Below are positions 44,477 to 57,311 of a stretch of DNA of 64,000 nt, in pieces (the first letter of the stretch is position 1; each line of letters begins with the position of its first letter). Location of the stretch: contig CM049313.1 in the NCBI GenBank assembly GCA_026874595.1, forward strand, positions 12,399,508 to 12,463,507, given 5' to 3'. The notes beneath the pieces were generated by a model that had not been told where the DNA came from, ran no database searches, and saw only the letters and a list, made by a program, of their open reading frames with translations. Source of the stretch: Sipunculus nudus (taxonomy: Eukaryota; Annelida; Sipuncula; Golfingiida; Sipunculidae). The translations under genes and the position numbers were made by a program.

Positions 44477-47234
44477 TATATATATATATTGTTTTTCATC
44501 CTATCTTTTTTTTAAGAGACATGTATAAATATTTTATAGAATTATATTTGTTTTACTTGATATTAATTGATATGAAATTTATCTATATTATACGTAATCA
44601 CTAGGTCTCGTGAACCCGTTGACGTCAACTGCGTACTGGATACCGTAAAACACATGTAAGGAAGCTGCTTGCACGACTTCTAAAAAAAATGTCCGGAGAA
44701 TTCGGCTGCAAAAGTTTCTGACATTCGGTTATGTTATAAAAAAATTGTGAGGAAAGAACCAAAATAATTTAGGTAGTTTCATTCTTTCTTTCGTCAATCA
44801 GAAAACGATCCGGAGGGTTCCGGACCCCATTTTTTTCAGCCCCCCCCCCCCCCCCACACACACACACCCTCTCTCTATTTCCGGACCGAGTGACCTTTTT
44901 TATGATTAGTTATTTGTCGTCCTCCTTAGTTGGACCCCTCCTTTTTCTAACTCATGGTTTCGCCCCTGACAATAACAATCCAGGTGATGAAACCAGATGT
45001 GACCAAATTAGCATAGCCAGAAAAAATCTCGTGCTATGCACGCTTAATCGGCACACTTCTCCTCTGATGCTTATCTGGCCAGCTGTATAAAATGCCACCA
45101 CTTTAAGCAGGCGCCGATGGTGATCGTAATATCGAGGTCTTACTGTGTAATGAAAAAGACATTAGATTGTACATACCTAGTTACCCTACCCGAACCCCAC
45201 CTGTGTTTATTACCCATCTCACTTACGTTGGCATCCTGGTAGTCCATTAATCCCAGCTCCCTCCCCTTTTAAACTTTTCCACGATAGCTCTACAACATTA
45301 CGTGTTGCCGTGAGCGACACGTGGCTGCTCTTACAGATTCTACTGGTCCGCACCCCAAATGTCTTGGTGCAACTCAGTCCACGTATTTGCATCCATTACA
45401 TAAACCTGTCAGGGTTGGTCAACAGCTGTACCTCTTTGCTGACTTTGCAGAGATTTATACAGTCAGGAAAGAAGGGTATTCCGCATATCAGGAAGTCAAG
45501 TTGTCAGTAACATTCAGTTACTTCCTCTGCATCTTGAGAGACCTGACCAGGTGTCACGGTAGGTGTCTCTGTTTTCTCAGAACGTATATATTATCAGGTA
45601 ACGCCATGGTTTGTTTTAGTTTTACCTCTGCGGAATGTGCTGCAATAACATTAATTAAATTGGATCTTATTATTTTGGTGGGTATACCAAAACTAAAGGG
45701 CTTCCACGTAACAATTTTTATCATGCTGTACCCGATATGTGATAATAATCGCATTTTCTGCCTGCTCCGTCTCCCATTATATAACTTGATTTAATGCGGT
45801 CATATTGACATTTTATAATTAAAGAAATGGTTGGCTGAGTAGCTGGCATATATAATGCAGGCTTCGGGTCCAAATTCGTTAAATAAAATCAAATAGCAAA
45901 CAGAAAGTCCGAGAGAAACCTGTCCTGTAAAGGTAAGATATATTTGTTACTATGAAGCAACCAAGATATAAAAATACATTTTTTTCTTTCAAAATAAGGA
46001 ACCCAAACATCCAGTGTAAGTATCGCCGACAGGTGTCGCAAGTGTGATGGAAAAGGTCTATTATAAATTAATTTGATAATTTCTACCCGCACACAAGTGT
46101 GCTGGAACTACAGCGGAATTGACAGTTTGTCAACAATAGGTGCAGTTTCGCTAGTTGGCGCTAATATTTATACAGAATATTTATAAATAAATACATTTAT
46201 ACAGTCATTATCAAGATTTCTAGTTTTGATGACCGCGAAATATTCTGATTTCAGAAAATTTTTAAACTTATTATGCTTATTCCTCAGTCAGAAAATGTTT
46301 AAATTTTATCTATCCTATCATTGTTAAATGAAATGTGATTTGAATGGTTTAATTTCAAAATGGTTCTCTCATGCAAATCCAAATGTTTTATGATTTCAGG
46401 TGTTTGCATACATTTTGTTCAATCTAGTACCAGATATGCCAGCAACAGAAGGAACTGTTAGCATAAAATATTACGGGCATATTCCTTGGCCACAACCATG
46501 GCAGCCATCTTTTTTGATAACATGTCCCTCTCTCGTTCAAATCTGTTGAATTTACAAATTAAATCCCCCATTTTTCCCAGTTCAACAAGGTCATTCGGGC
46601 AATTAAAAAGCTAATCATGCATTTTCTGTTTTACGTTCAGTTTTTATTTTGCAATTATTTATAATTTTAAAAGTTATAGTTTCCAAGGCCTAGGAATATT
46701 TGATACCAATATTGCCACACTTTCCAAGTTGAGTATGCGGGAGAGATAAAAATTAAAAAATTACACAAAAAGTGTTCAATCTGGCACGTATTATATTCAT
46801 TTAAAAATGCGAAGAGTAAATCTTGATAATCATCCTCTCATTCTGTCATTCCATCTCTCTGCTGTCAACATTTCACATGTGAGCCAATATTTCAAACCAC
46901 TTCCCATTTATATCTTGTGGGTCTCCTACCGTGATTTTGTTTAAGACGTACTTTTTACATTTCTAACGATTTTTTTCCGATTTTGGCTTCAACCTTTATT
47001 CATTAATCAGGATTTCATGTTGGCATCAATCGATCAACCCTCCTTAAAATATACGATAAACCATGTCCTAGATTGATTTCGGCTAAAGTATCCATTTGAT
47101 ATATCACTATCAAAAGTTAATGTTCAATGTATTTTTTATATTTCGGAAATTTCATCCAGAACAGTAGACCATTTTTACATAGTTGATACCATCGTCTGTC
47201 ACATTTATTTAACCATGTTGGCTAAACAAATGAT
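44477..47234. other. Intergenic, nothing firmly recognised
   Basis: A C homopolymer with CA/CT repeats lies at 44838-44876. The longest open frame (45321-45794 plus) shows no family motif. A fragment GGTTCCGGACCCC at ~44818 resembles the G/C-homopolymer hAT-like elements. Confidence 0.4.
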
Positions 47235-47905
47235 TGGTGTGACAGAGATATATCAAAGTCTGAAGTAACAGAAGTATTGAAAACCTTCCCTTCAAACAAA
47301 TCTCCTGGAACTGATGGTCTCCCCATAGAATTTTATAACAAATTTTGGCAAGAGTAAAAATCGTTCTTTATGGACATGGTTCAACATAGTTTTAGCGTAG
47401 GACAGATGTGTACAACTCAGAAACAGGGTATTATAACATAAATTCCAAAGACAGGAAAAGATATGTTCTTGTAAAAAAACTGAAGACCAATTTCATTTCT
47501 CAACATGGATTACAAAGAAATTGCAAGATGCATTTCAAACCGATTAAAACTTACTTTGACAAATATTATTCATCAGGACCAAATTGGATTTATAAAAGGA
47601 CGCTGTATATGCGAAAATATAAATAAAATAACATCAATAATGCACCTCGCCAAAACAAACAATAAACCCGCATACTTAATGACAGACGACTTAGAAAAGG
47701 CTTTTGATTTTTTAGATATTAGGTACATCAAACAAGCTTTTACACTTTTCAATTCTGGCCCTTATATTATAAGTTGGATAAACACTCTCTAAACAAATAT
47801 AAGTGCGTGTATTATAAATAATGGTTATTTTTCAACTTTCTTCAAATTATCAACAGGGGTCAGGCAAGGTTGCCCCTTGTCACCCTACCTCTTTCTAATT
47901 GCAAT
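47235..47905 (+). pseudogene. L1/Tx1-like LINE reverse transcriptase, 5' part
   Basis: Plus strand, several frames. Motifs: SNKSPGTDGLPIEFYNKFW, QGIIT-IPKTGKD, RPISFLNMDYKEIARCISNR, IIHQDQIGFIKGRCICENI, MTDDLEKAFDFLDIRYIKQA, INNGYFSTFFKLSTGVRQGC and PLSPYLFLIAIVI. These are the fingers and palm motifs of non-LTR reverse transcriptases in the L1/Tx1 manner. Stops and frameshifts break it, no endonuclease or first open frame is visible upstream (5' truncation), and it is cut at 47905 by a solo LTR. Confidence 0.88.
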
Positions 47906-48773
47906 TGTTATAGATGTCTCTTTTATTGAATGCAGCAGTGTGTTTGTTCAGCGCTAGCGTTGTCTGTTGCTATGACGGCATAGCCCGGCCCACGCGTAGG
48001 GTCTCACGTGTAAACAGCGGTCATGCTAGTCTGGGGCATACTCGCCTGGCCGAGCCGGGCCGGTCCACGTGGGGACCCTGGTATGTAGAAACACAGCGAT
48101 GTTGTTCTAGATGTTTCCTGTAACGCGTGTGTACTGTGTCTCATGTTGGTTTCTTAGGGTGGTTCGGGAAATGGGGAGTTCTCGGCTTGAGGTGAAAGTT
48201 ATGGATGGAGGCTGTGTTTTGGAGCCAAGGGGAGAGGAGAGAAGTATTCCGGCGGGCACGGAAGAGTGTGTGTCAGTTTGTGGGACCTTTTCCAATTAGT
48301 GCGGCAATTATAGATTTTCTTCTAAATTTTTGACGGATCTTATATAGTCTTCAGTTTGCTTTCGGGATTATAACAAGAACTTCACTTTGGGATTACAACG
48401 GAATGATTTTTTGAATAAACTGGACTGTTATTCCCTGAGAAGATTTATGTGAACTGTTCATCTAGATTGCATGTTATAAAGGACTTGTTATCGCTGCGAC
48501 AGTGGTGGTATCCAGGTACTCTACAATTTTTTTATATACTTGTATTGATGTGTTGTTGTACAGTTGTTATACTGTGAAATTGTATTGATTTAGTGTGTTG
48601 TAATGTTAGGATTGTTTTAAGAATAAAATTATAATTATTTGTTAACAAAAAACCACTTACTTCTTTATTCATTCCCCTAGACATTTCACGCTGCCTAGTT
48701 TTACAGAATCTGATTTTTTTTATCTCCATCACAAAATTTATGTTCATCACGTATACGTGATCTGTTTATATTT
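47906..48773 (+). mobile_element. Solo LTR of the Gypsy-2 family, inserted in the LINE
   Basis: Starts TGTTATAGATG, then CTTTTATTG..TGCAG as in Gypsy-2. It matches the Gypsy-2 LTR over long blocks: GGAGTTCTCGGCTTGAGGTG, GTCAGTTTGTGGGACC, GACAGTGGTGGTATCCAGG, TATTCATTCCCCTAGACAT. It ends at ATCACGTATACGTGATCTG, a perfect 16-bp palindrome in this copy, then loses the expected GTAACA end. A GC-rich block at 47980-48075 is unlike the Gypsy-2 LTRs. Opposite strand to Gypsy-2. Solo LTRs arise by recombination between the two LTRs of an element. Confidence 0.8.
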
Positions 48774-50480
48774 AAAAAAAAACGAAAATGTAAAAGGGTT
48801 TAGATATTTTGATTAGGAGTATAAGATCACAGAATATGCCGATGACGTGTTTATTCTTATCCGATGAGGAAACCTCAGGTAAAAGCAGCATTACAAAACT
48901 TTGAAGAACTTCAGCACATATCTGGATAAAAAAATTAAATAAAATAAAATCTTTATTTCCTCTTTCAAGAACGTGTCTAAATGAAAAAGATAACAGTAAT
49001 CAGCTAGGACTAAAATGGACAGAGGAGCCTGTATCAGTTTTACGTTAAACTATAACTACAAGCTGGCAAAAAATGGTAGACATAAATTAGCACAAGCAGA
49101 TGGAAAAAAATTGATAGAATAATAAAACAGGGGTCCCATCGTATATTAACACCTATATGGAAAATAACACTGATAAAATCACAGATATTATCACAATCAA
49201 CTTATATAATGCCAGTCCTTCCCGGACCTACGAAACAATTTTATAAAATATTGTATTCAAAGCTTTTTAAGTTTGTTTGGGACGGGGGCACAAATAAGAT
49301 AAGTAGAAAGATTTTATATAATTCTAAAGAGATAGGAGAATTGGACATGATAAACATTGAATGCAAAAAATCTGACCTAAAAGTAGCCTGGATAAGCAGA
49401 CTCTTCGCTGGAGGGGCGTTAAAGCTAACAGTATGGAGTGATCTGGCTTTAACGAATTTAAGAAAGAATATAAAATATATCCTTGAAGGGAATATTGATG
49501 AAAAGGATATTATATCTTTATCTGTTAAGTGCAGTCCATTTTGGGTAGAGATACTACGATGTTGGGCGAGATGTAAGTACAAAAATGTAAATAATATTGA
49601 AGACATATTTGAGGAACCATTATGATTAGATTCAAATATTAAAATTGATGTATGAGTGGTATGTAAAAAAAGTTTGATACAGAGAGGAGTAACAAAGCTG
49701 AAACATCTCTTGTGTGACAGTGGGCATAATTTAAGATGGTTGAAATATAATGTATCAAATGAAAAATACGCTTGTAAAATCAATTTTCTAGAACATCAGT
49801 GCTTAAAGAACGCCTTACCATTACAATGGAAGAAATGTATTACAGATAATATCGATTATGGTGAGGTAGAATCAGAGACACGAAAAAAAAAAACATTTTT
49901 TGTAACCTAATAAAATAAAGATATGACCAAAACTGTTTATAGAAAGGTTTTACAAGATTTCAGTGAAAACCCTGAGAAAACCGCCAAAAGATGGATGTTA
50001 GAGTTATATGTCACAGAAGATGAGGTTTATAAAGGTTTTAAAAATTTATACAGAACAACAATTGATAGTAAACTGAGATATTTCCAGTACAGGATAATGC
50101 ATAACTGCTTAGTTTTGAATTCCTTTCTTTAAGATCAATTTGGTGAATGATGCCTCTTGTACATTTTATTGACAGGAAGAAGAGACTATGAAACATATAC
50201 TTTGGTTTTGTCCCAAAGTGGGAACAATATGGAAAAAATATAAAATAATTTGTTGGAGGAAAACCGGCCACAAGTAAACGAATTGAGATTAAAGGAGGTT
50301 ATTTTGAATGATAACAATTCACAAAGGGCAAACACTATTATTCTAAATTTTTAAAGATGTGTCATCTTATCTTGAATCTTTGCTGTAACATAAAATAGGA
50401 TATTTTCCAATTGTTATTCTTTTATTAAGAACTCATCTTTATAAAAGAATCTGGAGTCCATTATTTCTTCCTATTAACGG
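48774..50480 (+). pseudogene. L1/Tx1-like LINE reverse transcriptase, 3' part
   Basis: Continues the LINE after the solo LTR: KNENVKGFRYF, then the active-site region ITEYADDVFILI near 48830, followed by the C-terminal domain: MPVLPGPTKQFYKILY, FKFVWDGGTNKISRKILYN, ELDMINIECKKSDLKVAWIS, LLCDSGHNLRWLKYN, FSENPEKTAKRWMLELYVTE, YFQYRIMHNCLVLNSF, and EETMKHILWFCPKVGTIWKK near 50190. The WDG and H-C-type (HILWFCPK) segments are typical of Tx1-like elements. Many stops; no poly-A tail was located with confidence. Confidence 0.85.
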
Positions 50481-50804
50481 TAACCACTACCTGGTTACGT
50501 TATATTGAACGTTTAGAAATCTGTCCTAATCAACATCTGTTATTTTGATTTTTTGCATTGTTTTAATTACTATATTTTTTAGAACATGCACTGAGTTAAA
50601 ACTGAAGGTGAAAAGACTAGGACTTCAGAGTATAGGTAGTGTCATTCCTTTGTCCTGTCTAACTGTTAAGTGTTAATCCGGTCTTGATTGTTATTAATTT
50701 TTTTTTATTGTGTGGACAAGATTATTAAACTTAGTCCAAACATTATTTTTAAAAAGGGAATAAATAGCAAGGTTACACACACTTAATTAAACTGGGGTTG
50801 CACA
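50481..50804. other. LINE 3' flank
   Basis: AT-rich; possibly 3' untranslated LINE sequence, no tail repeat seen. Confidence 0.35.
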
Positions 50805-51297
50805 TAGTTGTGGGCCGATCATCGAGTTTTATCGAAAGTCAGTTGCTTTGCTGCAACTTTCAAGCGCTCGATTACCAAAGACAACTATCGATTTCATCAT
50901 AATCATGATATAGGCCAATGTATGCATGTCGACAGCCGTCGTAATTGTTATAAAATAAAAGTCCTTGCTGGTGGTGAATTTGAAAAATAATACGCATTAG
51001 TATTCATGAGGGCCAGCAAGTAGATGTCCTGAGTGTGGTTAAATTCTTGATTATTATAATTAATTAAAATGAAACTTTGAATAGCATTTCTTAGTAATAA
51101 TAGGAAAATAAAAAAAAGGCAAAAACGTCTTTTCTTAAAGTAGAATTACTAAGACATGCGGGCTTGGTAAAGAAGTACAGTTTCACAGATAATTGCATTT
51201 TTTCTTTACATTCGTCTGAACCGATTAATAATCGATCATCGATCAGTTTGCTGAAACCGATGATCGATTATGAAAAAGGAACCGACTCCCACCACTA
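50805..51297. mobile_element. Non-autonomous hAT element
   Basis: 493 bp from TAGTTGTGGG to CCCACCACTA (imperfect 10-bp inverted ends), flanked by a perfect 8-bp direct repeat GTTGCACA (50797-50804 and 51298-51305). ATCGATCATCGGTTT-type phrases recur near both ends. 8-bp target duplications and TAGNG ends are the hAT signature. No transposase is encoded. Confidence 0.82.
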
Positions 51298-51305
51298 GTT
51301 GCACA

Positions 51306-54300
51306 CCATTTAAATGCCAAATATTCCCTGATGTCAAAAACCATATAATCCCCATGATACATATCGTGATATGAAACACCTTGCTCCTATTTCTATATGC
51401 TTTTTCCTGTATGTGTTATTCCCTTGGACCGTGTCAAAGGCATGGTTTGATATCCCTTATGGGCATTTTTTCAGACAATTTCAGACATTTTTTATTCCAA
51501 GTCCCCGAAGCAAGTGATTAAGTATTATTGTCGTGCCCTGCCCTGGTCAGTATACTCAAAATCGTTATTATTGGTAAAATTTACATTTTAGTCAGATTCA
51601 AAATACAGGCAATGCAGATATCTTTTAAATGGGTGGTCATACATAGGGATGAATACCAAACTTAATATGACAGTGTGCAAATAAGTAAAGTAAAACTTAA
51701 TAGTTATTTAGCCAAATAAAATCCCCAAAGGGGGCATTTTGGGGCTTTTGATATGCTATTCCCCAGAATGTTCCGAGTTAAACACAGTTGGTTCCATTTC
51801 TGACGCAATTTGTTCAGGGTTCAACCCTTTTTATACTTGACTATATTAAAAATGTGTGTCCCGACTGCTGCATTTTATATGAGCTAACCCAGTTTGGGGG
51901 TACCTGTGCACACTGCAGGCGAAAATTTTGCCCTTGTTATTTTTCGAATTCCACCTTAAAATTCATCAAAATCCTTTCATTCCCATTTGAGTAAAAATGC
52001 TTACAGAAATATCAACCAATCAATGGTTGACTGCTGACTGATAATACCTCCTAGCTGAGGTTAAGTTTACAGGAAACAAGTTAGACAAACAATCTCCATG
52101 TTACGTCGTTTTAAAAAACAACAATTTTTTTATGTCTCGATAACCTCGTGGTGTCTTATATGCCCCCATAATCTGACTAATGCTGTGAACTTTTTTTAAT
52201 ATGCATGTTGTGCTTTATTAAGGATTTCAGTGCTAAGGCTTCCCTACATGCCTTTTTACATGATTCGTGCATTTTTTTATTACCAACCTGTCCTTTTTGT
52301 CACGTTATCCCTATCGTCTTTGCATTCAAATTTAAACACAGCAAGAAGGATACATTTTTGAAATATGAACTCACAGGATCTCACATTCGGAACGGTTTTT
52401 AATCAGCAGGGCTGCAGTTGTCATAAAAGATTGAGATAAATATCACCCAAGTAATTCCGGAAGTCCCATCACATAGAAAAACACGTGGCCTCTGTTTTGT
52501 TGTTGTTAAACTCGGTTAAGTCTCAATCATCTAACTCTTCCTTTGCTTCCTGCTTTCCAGCACGGATATATGTTAGTGGTCTTTACAGTGTTACCGGGAG
52601 ATAGTTTGTAAGTTAGTGCATGAGCTTTTAGTTTCCTCTCGTTGTCATGGCGTTTCAGCTTTCACGGAAGGATACAGTAGTGAATTCTAGCACAGACCGC
52701 AAAGAGTGCCATCCAACCTTGAAAAAAAAGTTTTTCTGAAAATCATTGGACCTGTCTTTATTGACACCTCAACAATGCCCGCACATTCATTTAGGAAGTC
52801 AATGGATGGGTTTAGAATTGGCAACACGTGGAATAAAACATAACCTGAATATCGGGGCGGATTTAAAAGGGATGCAGGGGGGGGGGGGGGGGCGCACCTC
52901 CCTCTTTCGACACAAATTTGAAAATTAGAAAATGATTAATGCCGAATGTGCGTCTCGCACCGTTTATTCCCCTATTTCTTCAGGTGATAGTTATATATAA
53001 AGTCTCGTATTCTTTGTTCACCTGTTCCAGGGCGCTGCAACCGGATATCTGTTATAACATAGATTGTTCTTTTATATACATAGGATACAAAAAGAACAAC
53101 CATCCCTCATTTGTTTCAAAGTATCCGAAGCTTCAAAGAAGCGGACTGTATTATTCATAGTGTGTAAGGTTATTGCCAGACCGGGGCAATGACCGCCAGT
53201 AGAAGACATATTTGATTAAAGCAGGCCAGTTTACTTGGGGGAGTACTTTGGCGCTTTATTCTGATAATACATAACATAATTTTATATGGTCCTCGCAGTC
53301 GCATACTTTTGTAAACAATAGCAGAAATATGGCCAGCTAGACTGGTTTCTGTAAATTAGCTCAAACAATTTCTTGCTAGTCCTGCAACCTTGGCCAGTGG
53401 GTCCAATATAATACCTGATTTACTTCAGAATCACTTCCTTGACATGATTAACTTTGTAAGGGTAGTAGACAACTATCCTTTGCTTTTGATCATGTTTTCA
53501 TATAATCTTTTGGGAAAGGAACATAACTGACAACTCAAGTAAATTGCTTTTCTGACAGAATTCCAAGCACGTATACTGTGCCTCCCCGGGTGAATTATAC
53601 GTAAGGTAATCGCGGCTTTATTAGATAAGTTCAGCGATAGAGACATCGTAAGTGACAGCATACAGGAAAAGCTGATAGACGCTCTGTTAATCATATTTCG
53701 GTAATCTTGTTTTTACATCGATACCTCGCGCCATACAAAAATGCAGTTTATAAACATGAAACCCGTGTCTCTCCGTGAGGTATATTGTGTAGACGTTTGT
53801 CAAAATTGTTTGCTGTAGATTAGTGAATCTAATTAGTACGGCCATGCTACCAAACGTCATGTGCAATTCTTTTCTTATCTTTTAGATTTTAAAGGGTGTT
53901 TTTAACGTTTGCGAAAGGGCACTGATTTAATCTTCAAAAGACATGATGATTTTATCTGTCTATATGTCTAGCTGTATGTCTATCCGTCGGTCGTTTTGTC
54001 ACTGTTTAAAATAAAAAAAAAGATCGACTATGTTTGGTGTGATAACACCGTTCCTGGTAGAGGTACAAAAATGAGACCAACGAGAGCGGGTGTCGCATGT
54101 TTAAAATTTGGAGCTGGATGCACAATGCGCTACCATGATCTTACTGGCCTGATTACGAGTCTATGCTCTGTGCTCACCCTGATGTTCGCTCCCAGAATAT
54201 CGTGTTCGTCCTACCGCCACGATGCTTCGTGAGTATTATGCCAGGAACGGTTTGAGGTACTGTACTGGATTCCCCTTACATCGGATCAATTGTTTTTATC

Positions 54301-55479
54301 TCAATAGACTGTCGGACTATAGCTTAGCAATTGAAATATGTTAATAAATATGGTAGGCTTCAGCACTGTAACTGTAAGAAAGATGGACATAAACCAAGTT
54401 TGATATATGGCAGTTCACGATGCCTTTTATTCATTTGCGACATTGAAACATACGAGGCATATGAGAGTATGCACTGCTGTTGTGAACATTATTTAGTGCT
54501 GAATTCGATCAAGTTTGAATGGGAAACGGCAATATTTCAACACCATTTATAACAAAAAAGAGAATAAAATCTGACAGAGTTATGCATCTACCTTTGACTT
54601 AAGTTATTTACCGATAATGTATGCGACATTTCCATTTTCTCCTAGAGGTATTCCGTCGATCAGTTTTGCAGAGATACCCTTTGTAGACAAATCCCGTATT
54701 TGTTAACATCAATAGAGTAGTGAATGTCTGTGAATTGTTTTTCAGACAGTTATTCAGGAAAATCAGATTTGAAGAGAAAATTGCATTTCCATATAATCCA
54801 ATAGGCCAAGGATTTCCAGACAGGTGAATTACACGTTCCAGACAGAATTGACCTTACCTAAAGGTCTTGTGACGCTGATACCTAGTAAAACCCTCCCAGC
54901 GGCGGGAACAGAAAAGTCCTCCCCAGGGACACAATGCATCACACAGTGGTAACTACTGTAACTGACACGATCTGATGATAAATTTAGTATGAAATATCAC
55001 TGAGGCGGTCAGGTTACAGCTTGCGCAGGATAACCGGAGGGAGCCAATGGCTTTTTATGCGAGTCATCTTCCAAACTCCTAAAGAAAAATAAAACTGCTT
55101 TTAAACTACTTGTTGTATAGTAAAAAAATGTATATTCGGTTTACAATTGGGTGACGATACTGAAGCTCGTTACTTCCATACATTGCACCAACGGATGCCC
55201 GTCATATTTAGAAAATCTGATCCTTCCTGAGCGACCATGTCATGAGATACCTGGTGAAGACTTAATCAGGAAACCCTGTAATAAATGGAGCACAATGCCT
55301 TGTATATGATCCAAATATTTAATATATTAAACAAATGACCAAACGGTCATGACGCTAACCTGACTGGGAAGACCGTATGACCTAATAAGGGGCTTGGGAG
55401 GGGTTAGGTAATATGACAGGGTCAGCTAAATTTGACATACAGGCGATGTATGTATTAATTGTTAATCTTATGATCTGGT
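51306..55479. other. Intergenic, nothing recognised
   Basis: Includes a G run (52877-52893). The phrase GAATAAAACATAACCTGAATATC + GGCGGATTTAAAAGG at ~52829-52870 recurs at ~56310-56347. A short hairpin CCCCAAA/TTTGGGG lies at ~51723-51745. Open frames are short and unlike known families. Confidence 0.4.
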
Positions 55480-56990
55480 TGAAAAAAAAATTGTAAAGGA
55501 ACCAAGAACATTGGATGGAAAAACTTCAAGGGTTTTCAAAATCATGTTTCTTATTCATAGGCCTTAGGAAATACAATACAGCGACCTTATTAAGGGTTTC
55601 CAAAAAGATTTTACTTGGGAAATCTCTAAGTATCTATGTCCAACTGGTATGTCTAAACTTCTAAAATCATGTTCTTTCACATACCTCACAGAATATAATC
55701 ACAGAGAGCTTATATCATGTTCCCAATGAATGTTTAAAGGAAGCTTCCTGGATCTTAATCAAGTAAATACATGTAATATCTTACTGTTACAAATTGTGAA
55801 AATCTGACATGAAGGGTGCTGAGATCATATTTTGTCACATATCGTTCGGAATATAGTTCACCGTGAGCTTATTTCGGTTGACAAGAAGACCAACAGTTAA
55901 GATGGTCAAATTGTTTCATACTCGTAGCCGCCCATAAGCTTATCTCATGTATTTAATGAGATTTGCCCGTGACCTCCCAGAATTCTGAGTTAGAAAGTTC
56001 AAGGTCCAACCGTTACGTTTGTGCCCATTTAACTTTCACAGGACTTAAATAATGTTTTATGCATGTTATATGCATGGTCCTTCTGGATTTAACATTAGAA
56101 GGTTCTAGGTGTGACTGTCGGAATAAAGGTCACCATGACCTAAATTAGATTTCAAAGGAGATTGCCCGTGACCTTTGTGGATATTGCGTTAGAAGATTAT
56201 ATGAATAACGGATACAATTTTCTTTTGTTTTAATTTTCCTTTTTTACTGATATACAGAGTTCATTGTTGAAGGCACATGGGGACAATTTCTAACTGGATA
56301 TAAAGTAATGGAATAAAACATAACCTGAATATCAGTGGCGGATTTAAAAGGTCCAACCGTTATGTTTGTGCCCATTTAACTTTCACAGGACTTTAATTAT
56401 GTTTTATGCATAGACCTTCTGGATTTAACAATAGAAGGGTCCAGGTGTGACTGTCGGAATATAGGTCACCATGACCTAAATAAGATTTCAAAGGAGATCG
56501 CCCGTGACCTCTGTGGATATTGCGTTAGAAGATTATATGAATAACGGATACAATGGGTGCCTATCAAATCATGTATTTTTCCTATAGCCCTATAGCTCGC
56601 AGAATAAAGGTCACAATTTAGGTTGCCTAATTTCAGGTTTCGATGGACATTTGCCGAGACCTCTCTGAACGTTGCGTTAGAAGATTCTAGGCCGAATGGA
56701 TACTATTTCTTTCCCGTCTGATTGTCTTGGCGCTCAAAAATCATGTTTTTAGCCTGTAGCTCTCAGCACGTAGGTCACAGTGACCTCATTTCTGATGTCC
56801 AAGGATATTTACTGAGAACCTACCTGGATACTGCGTTAGAAGGTTCTAGGCCTATCTGATACCATTTGTGTCCATTTGGGTGCTCAAATGATGTCTTTTT
56901 CCGAGAGCTTAAAGAATATAGGTCACCATGACATAATTCCATATTTTCGGGGAAATTTGTCCAGGACCTCCCCGGATGTACAGTTAAAAC
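55480..56990. repeat. Degenerate tandem array with AGGTCA-N3-TGACCT palindromes
   Basis: Units of roughly 150-200 bp repeat phrases such as TGCGTTAGAAGATT/GGTTCTAGG, AGGTCACCATGACCT, TTCAAAGGAGATYGCCCGTGACCT and ATCATGTTTTT. Two units are close copies (56000-56216 and 56348-56554), separated by ~130 bp that includes the phrase shared with 52.8 kb. Perfect inverted AGGTCA sites with 3-bp spacing lie at 56127-56141, 56463-56477 and 56772-56786, and a one-mismatch version at 56920-56934. Outer units have decayed versions. A GGACAGACGGAC tail follows to ~57050. Confidence 0.7.
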
Positions 56991-57280
56991 GGTAACGATT
57001 TGAGACTCGTAACAGACGGACAGAAGGACGGACAGACGGACAAAGGGTAGTCGCTATAGCTCAAATGACTTAATTACAGTCAGCGAAGTTAAAAAAACGG
57101 CTGTACCTGTTCTCGTGACCTGTTTCAAGTAAGCCTACTGATTACAAGAAGTGGTAATATTCTTAAAACAACATGCTTGAGAATAAGATAGGCGCACTCG
57201 CATTTGTATTAACGACACTGAAAGTTATACTATAAATTTTCGTTACCGAAGTGCTTAAACTGATAGAGTACATATTTAAC

Positions 57281-57282
<2 letters not shown>

Positions 57283-57308
<26 letters not shown>
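57283..57308. repeat. (GA)n microsatellite
   Basis: About 13 AG repeats. Confidence 0.95.

Positions 57309-57311
<3 letters not shown>

Noticed and set aside
45321-45794. 157-codon open frame
   Set aside because: No family motif, no splice context and unremarkable composition; likely chance.
45832-45871. tRNA-like A and B boxes (TGGCTGAGTAG, GCTTCGGGTCC)
   Set aside because: Box spacing is only ~29 nt against the usual 42-44, and both boxes have mismatches.
49241-49783. 180-codon minus-strand frame
   Set aside because: Antisense shadow of the LINE C-terminal domain, which is clearly recognisable on the plus strand.
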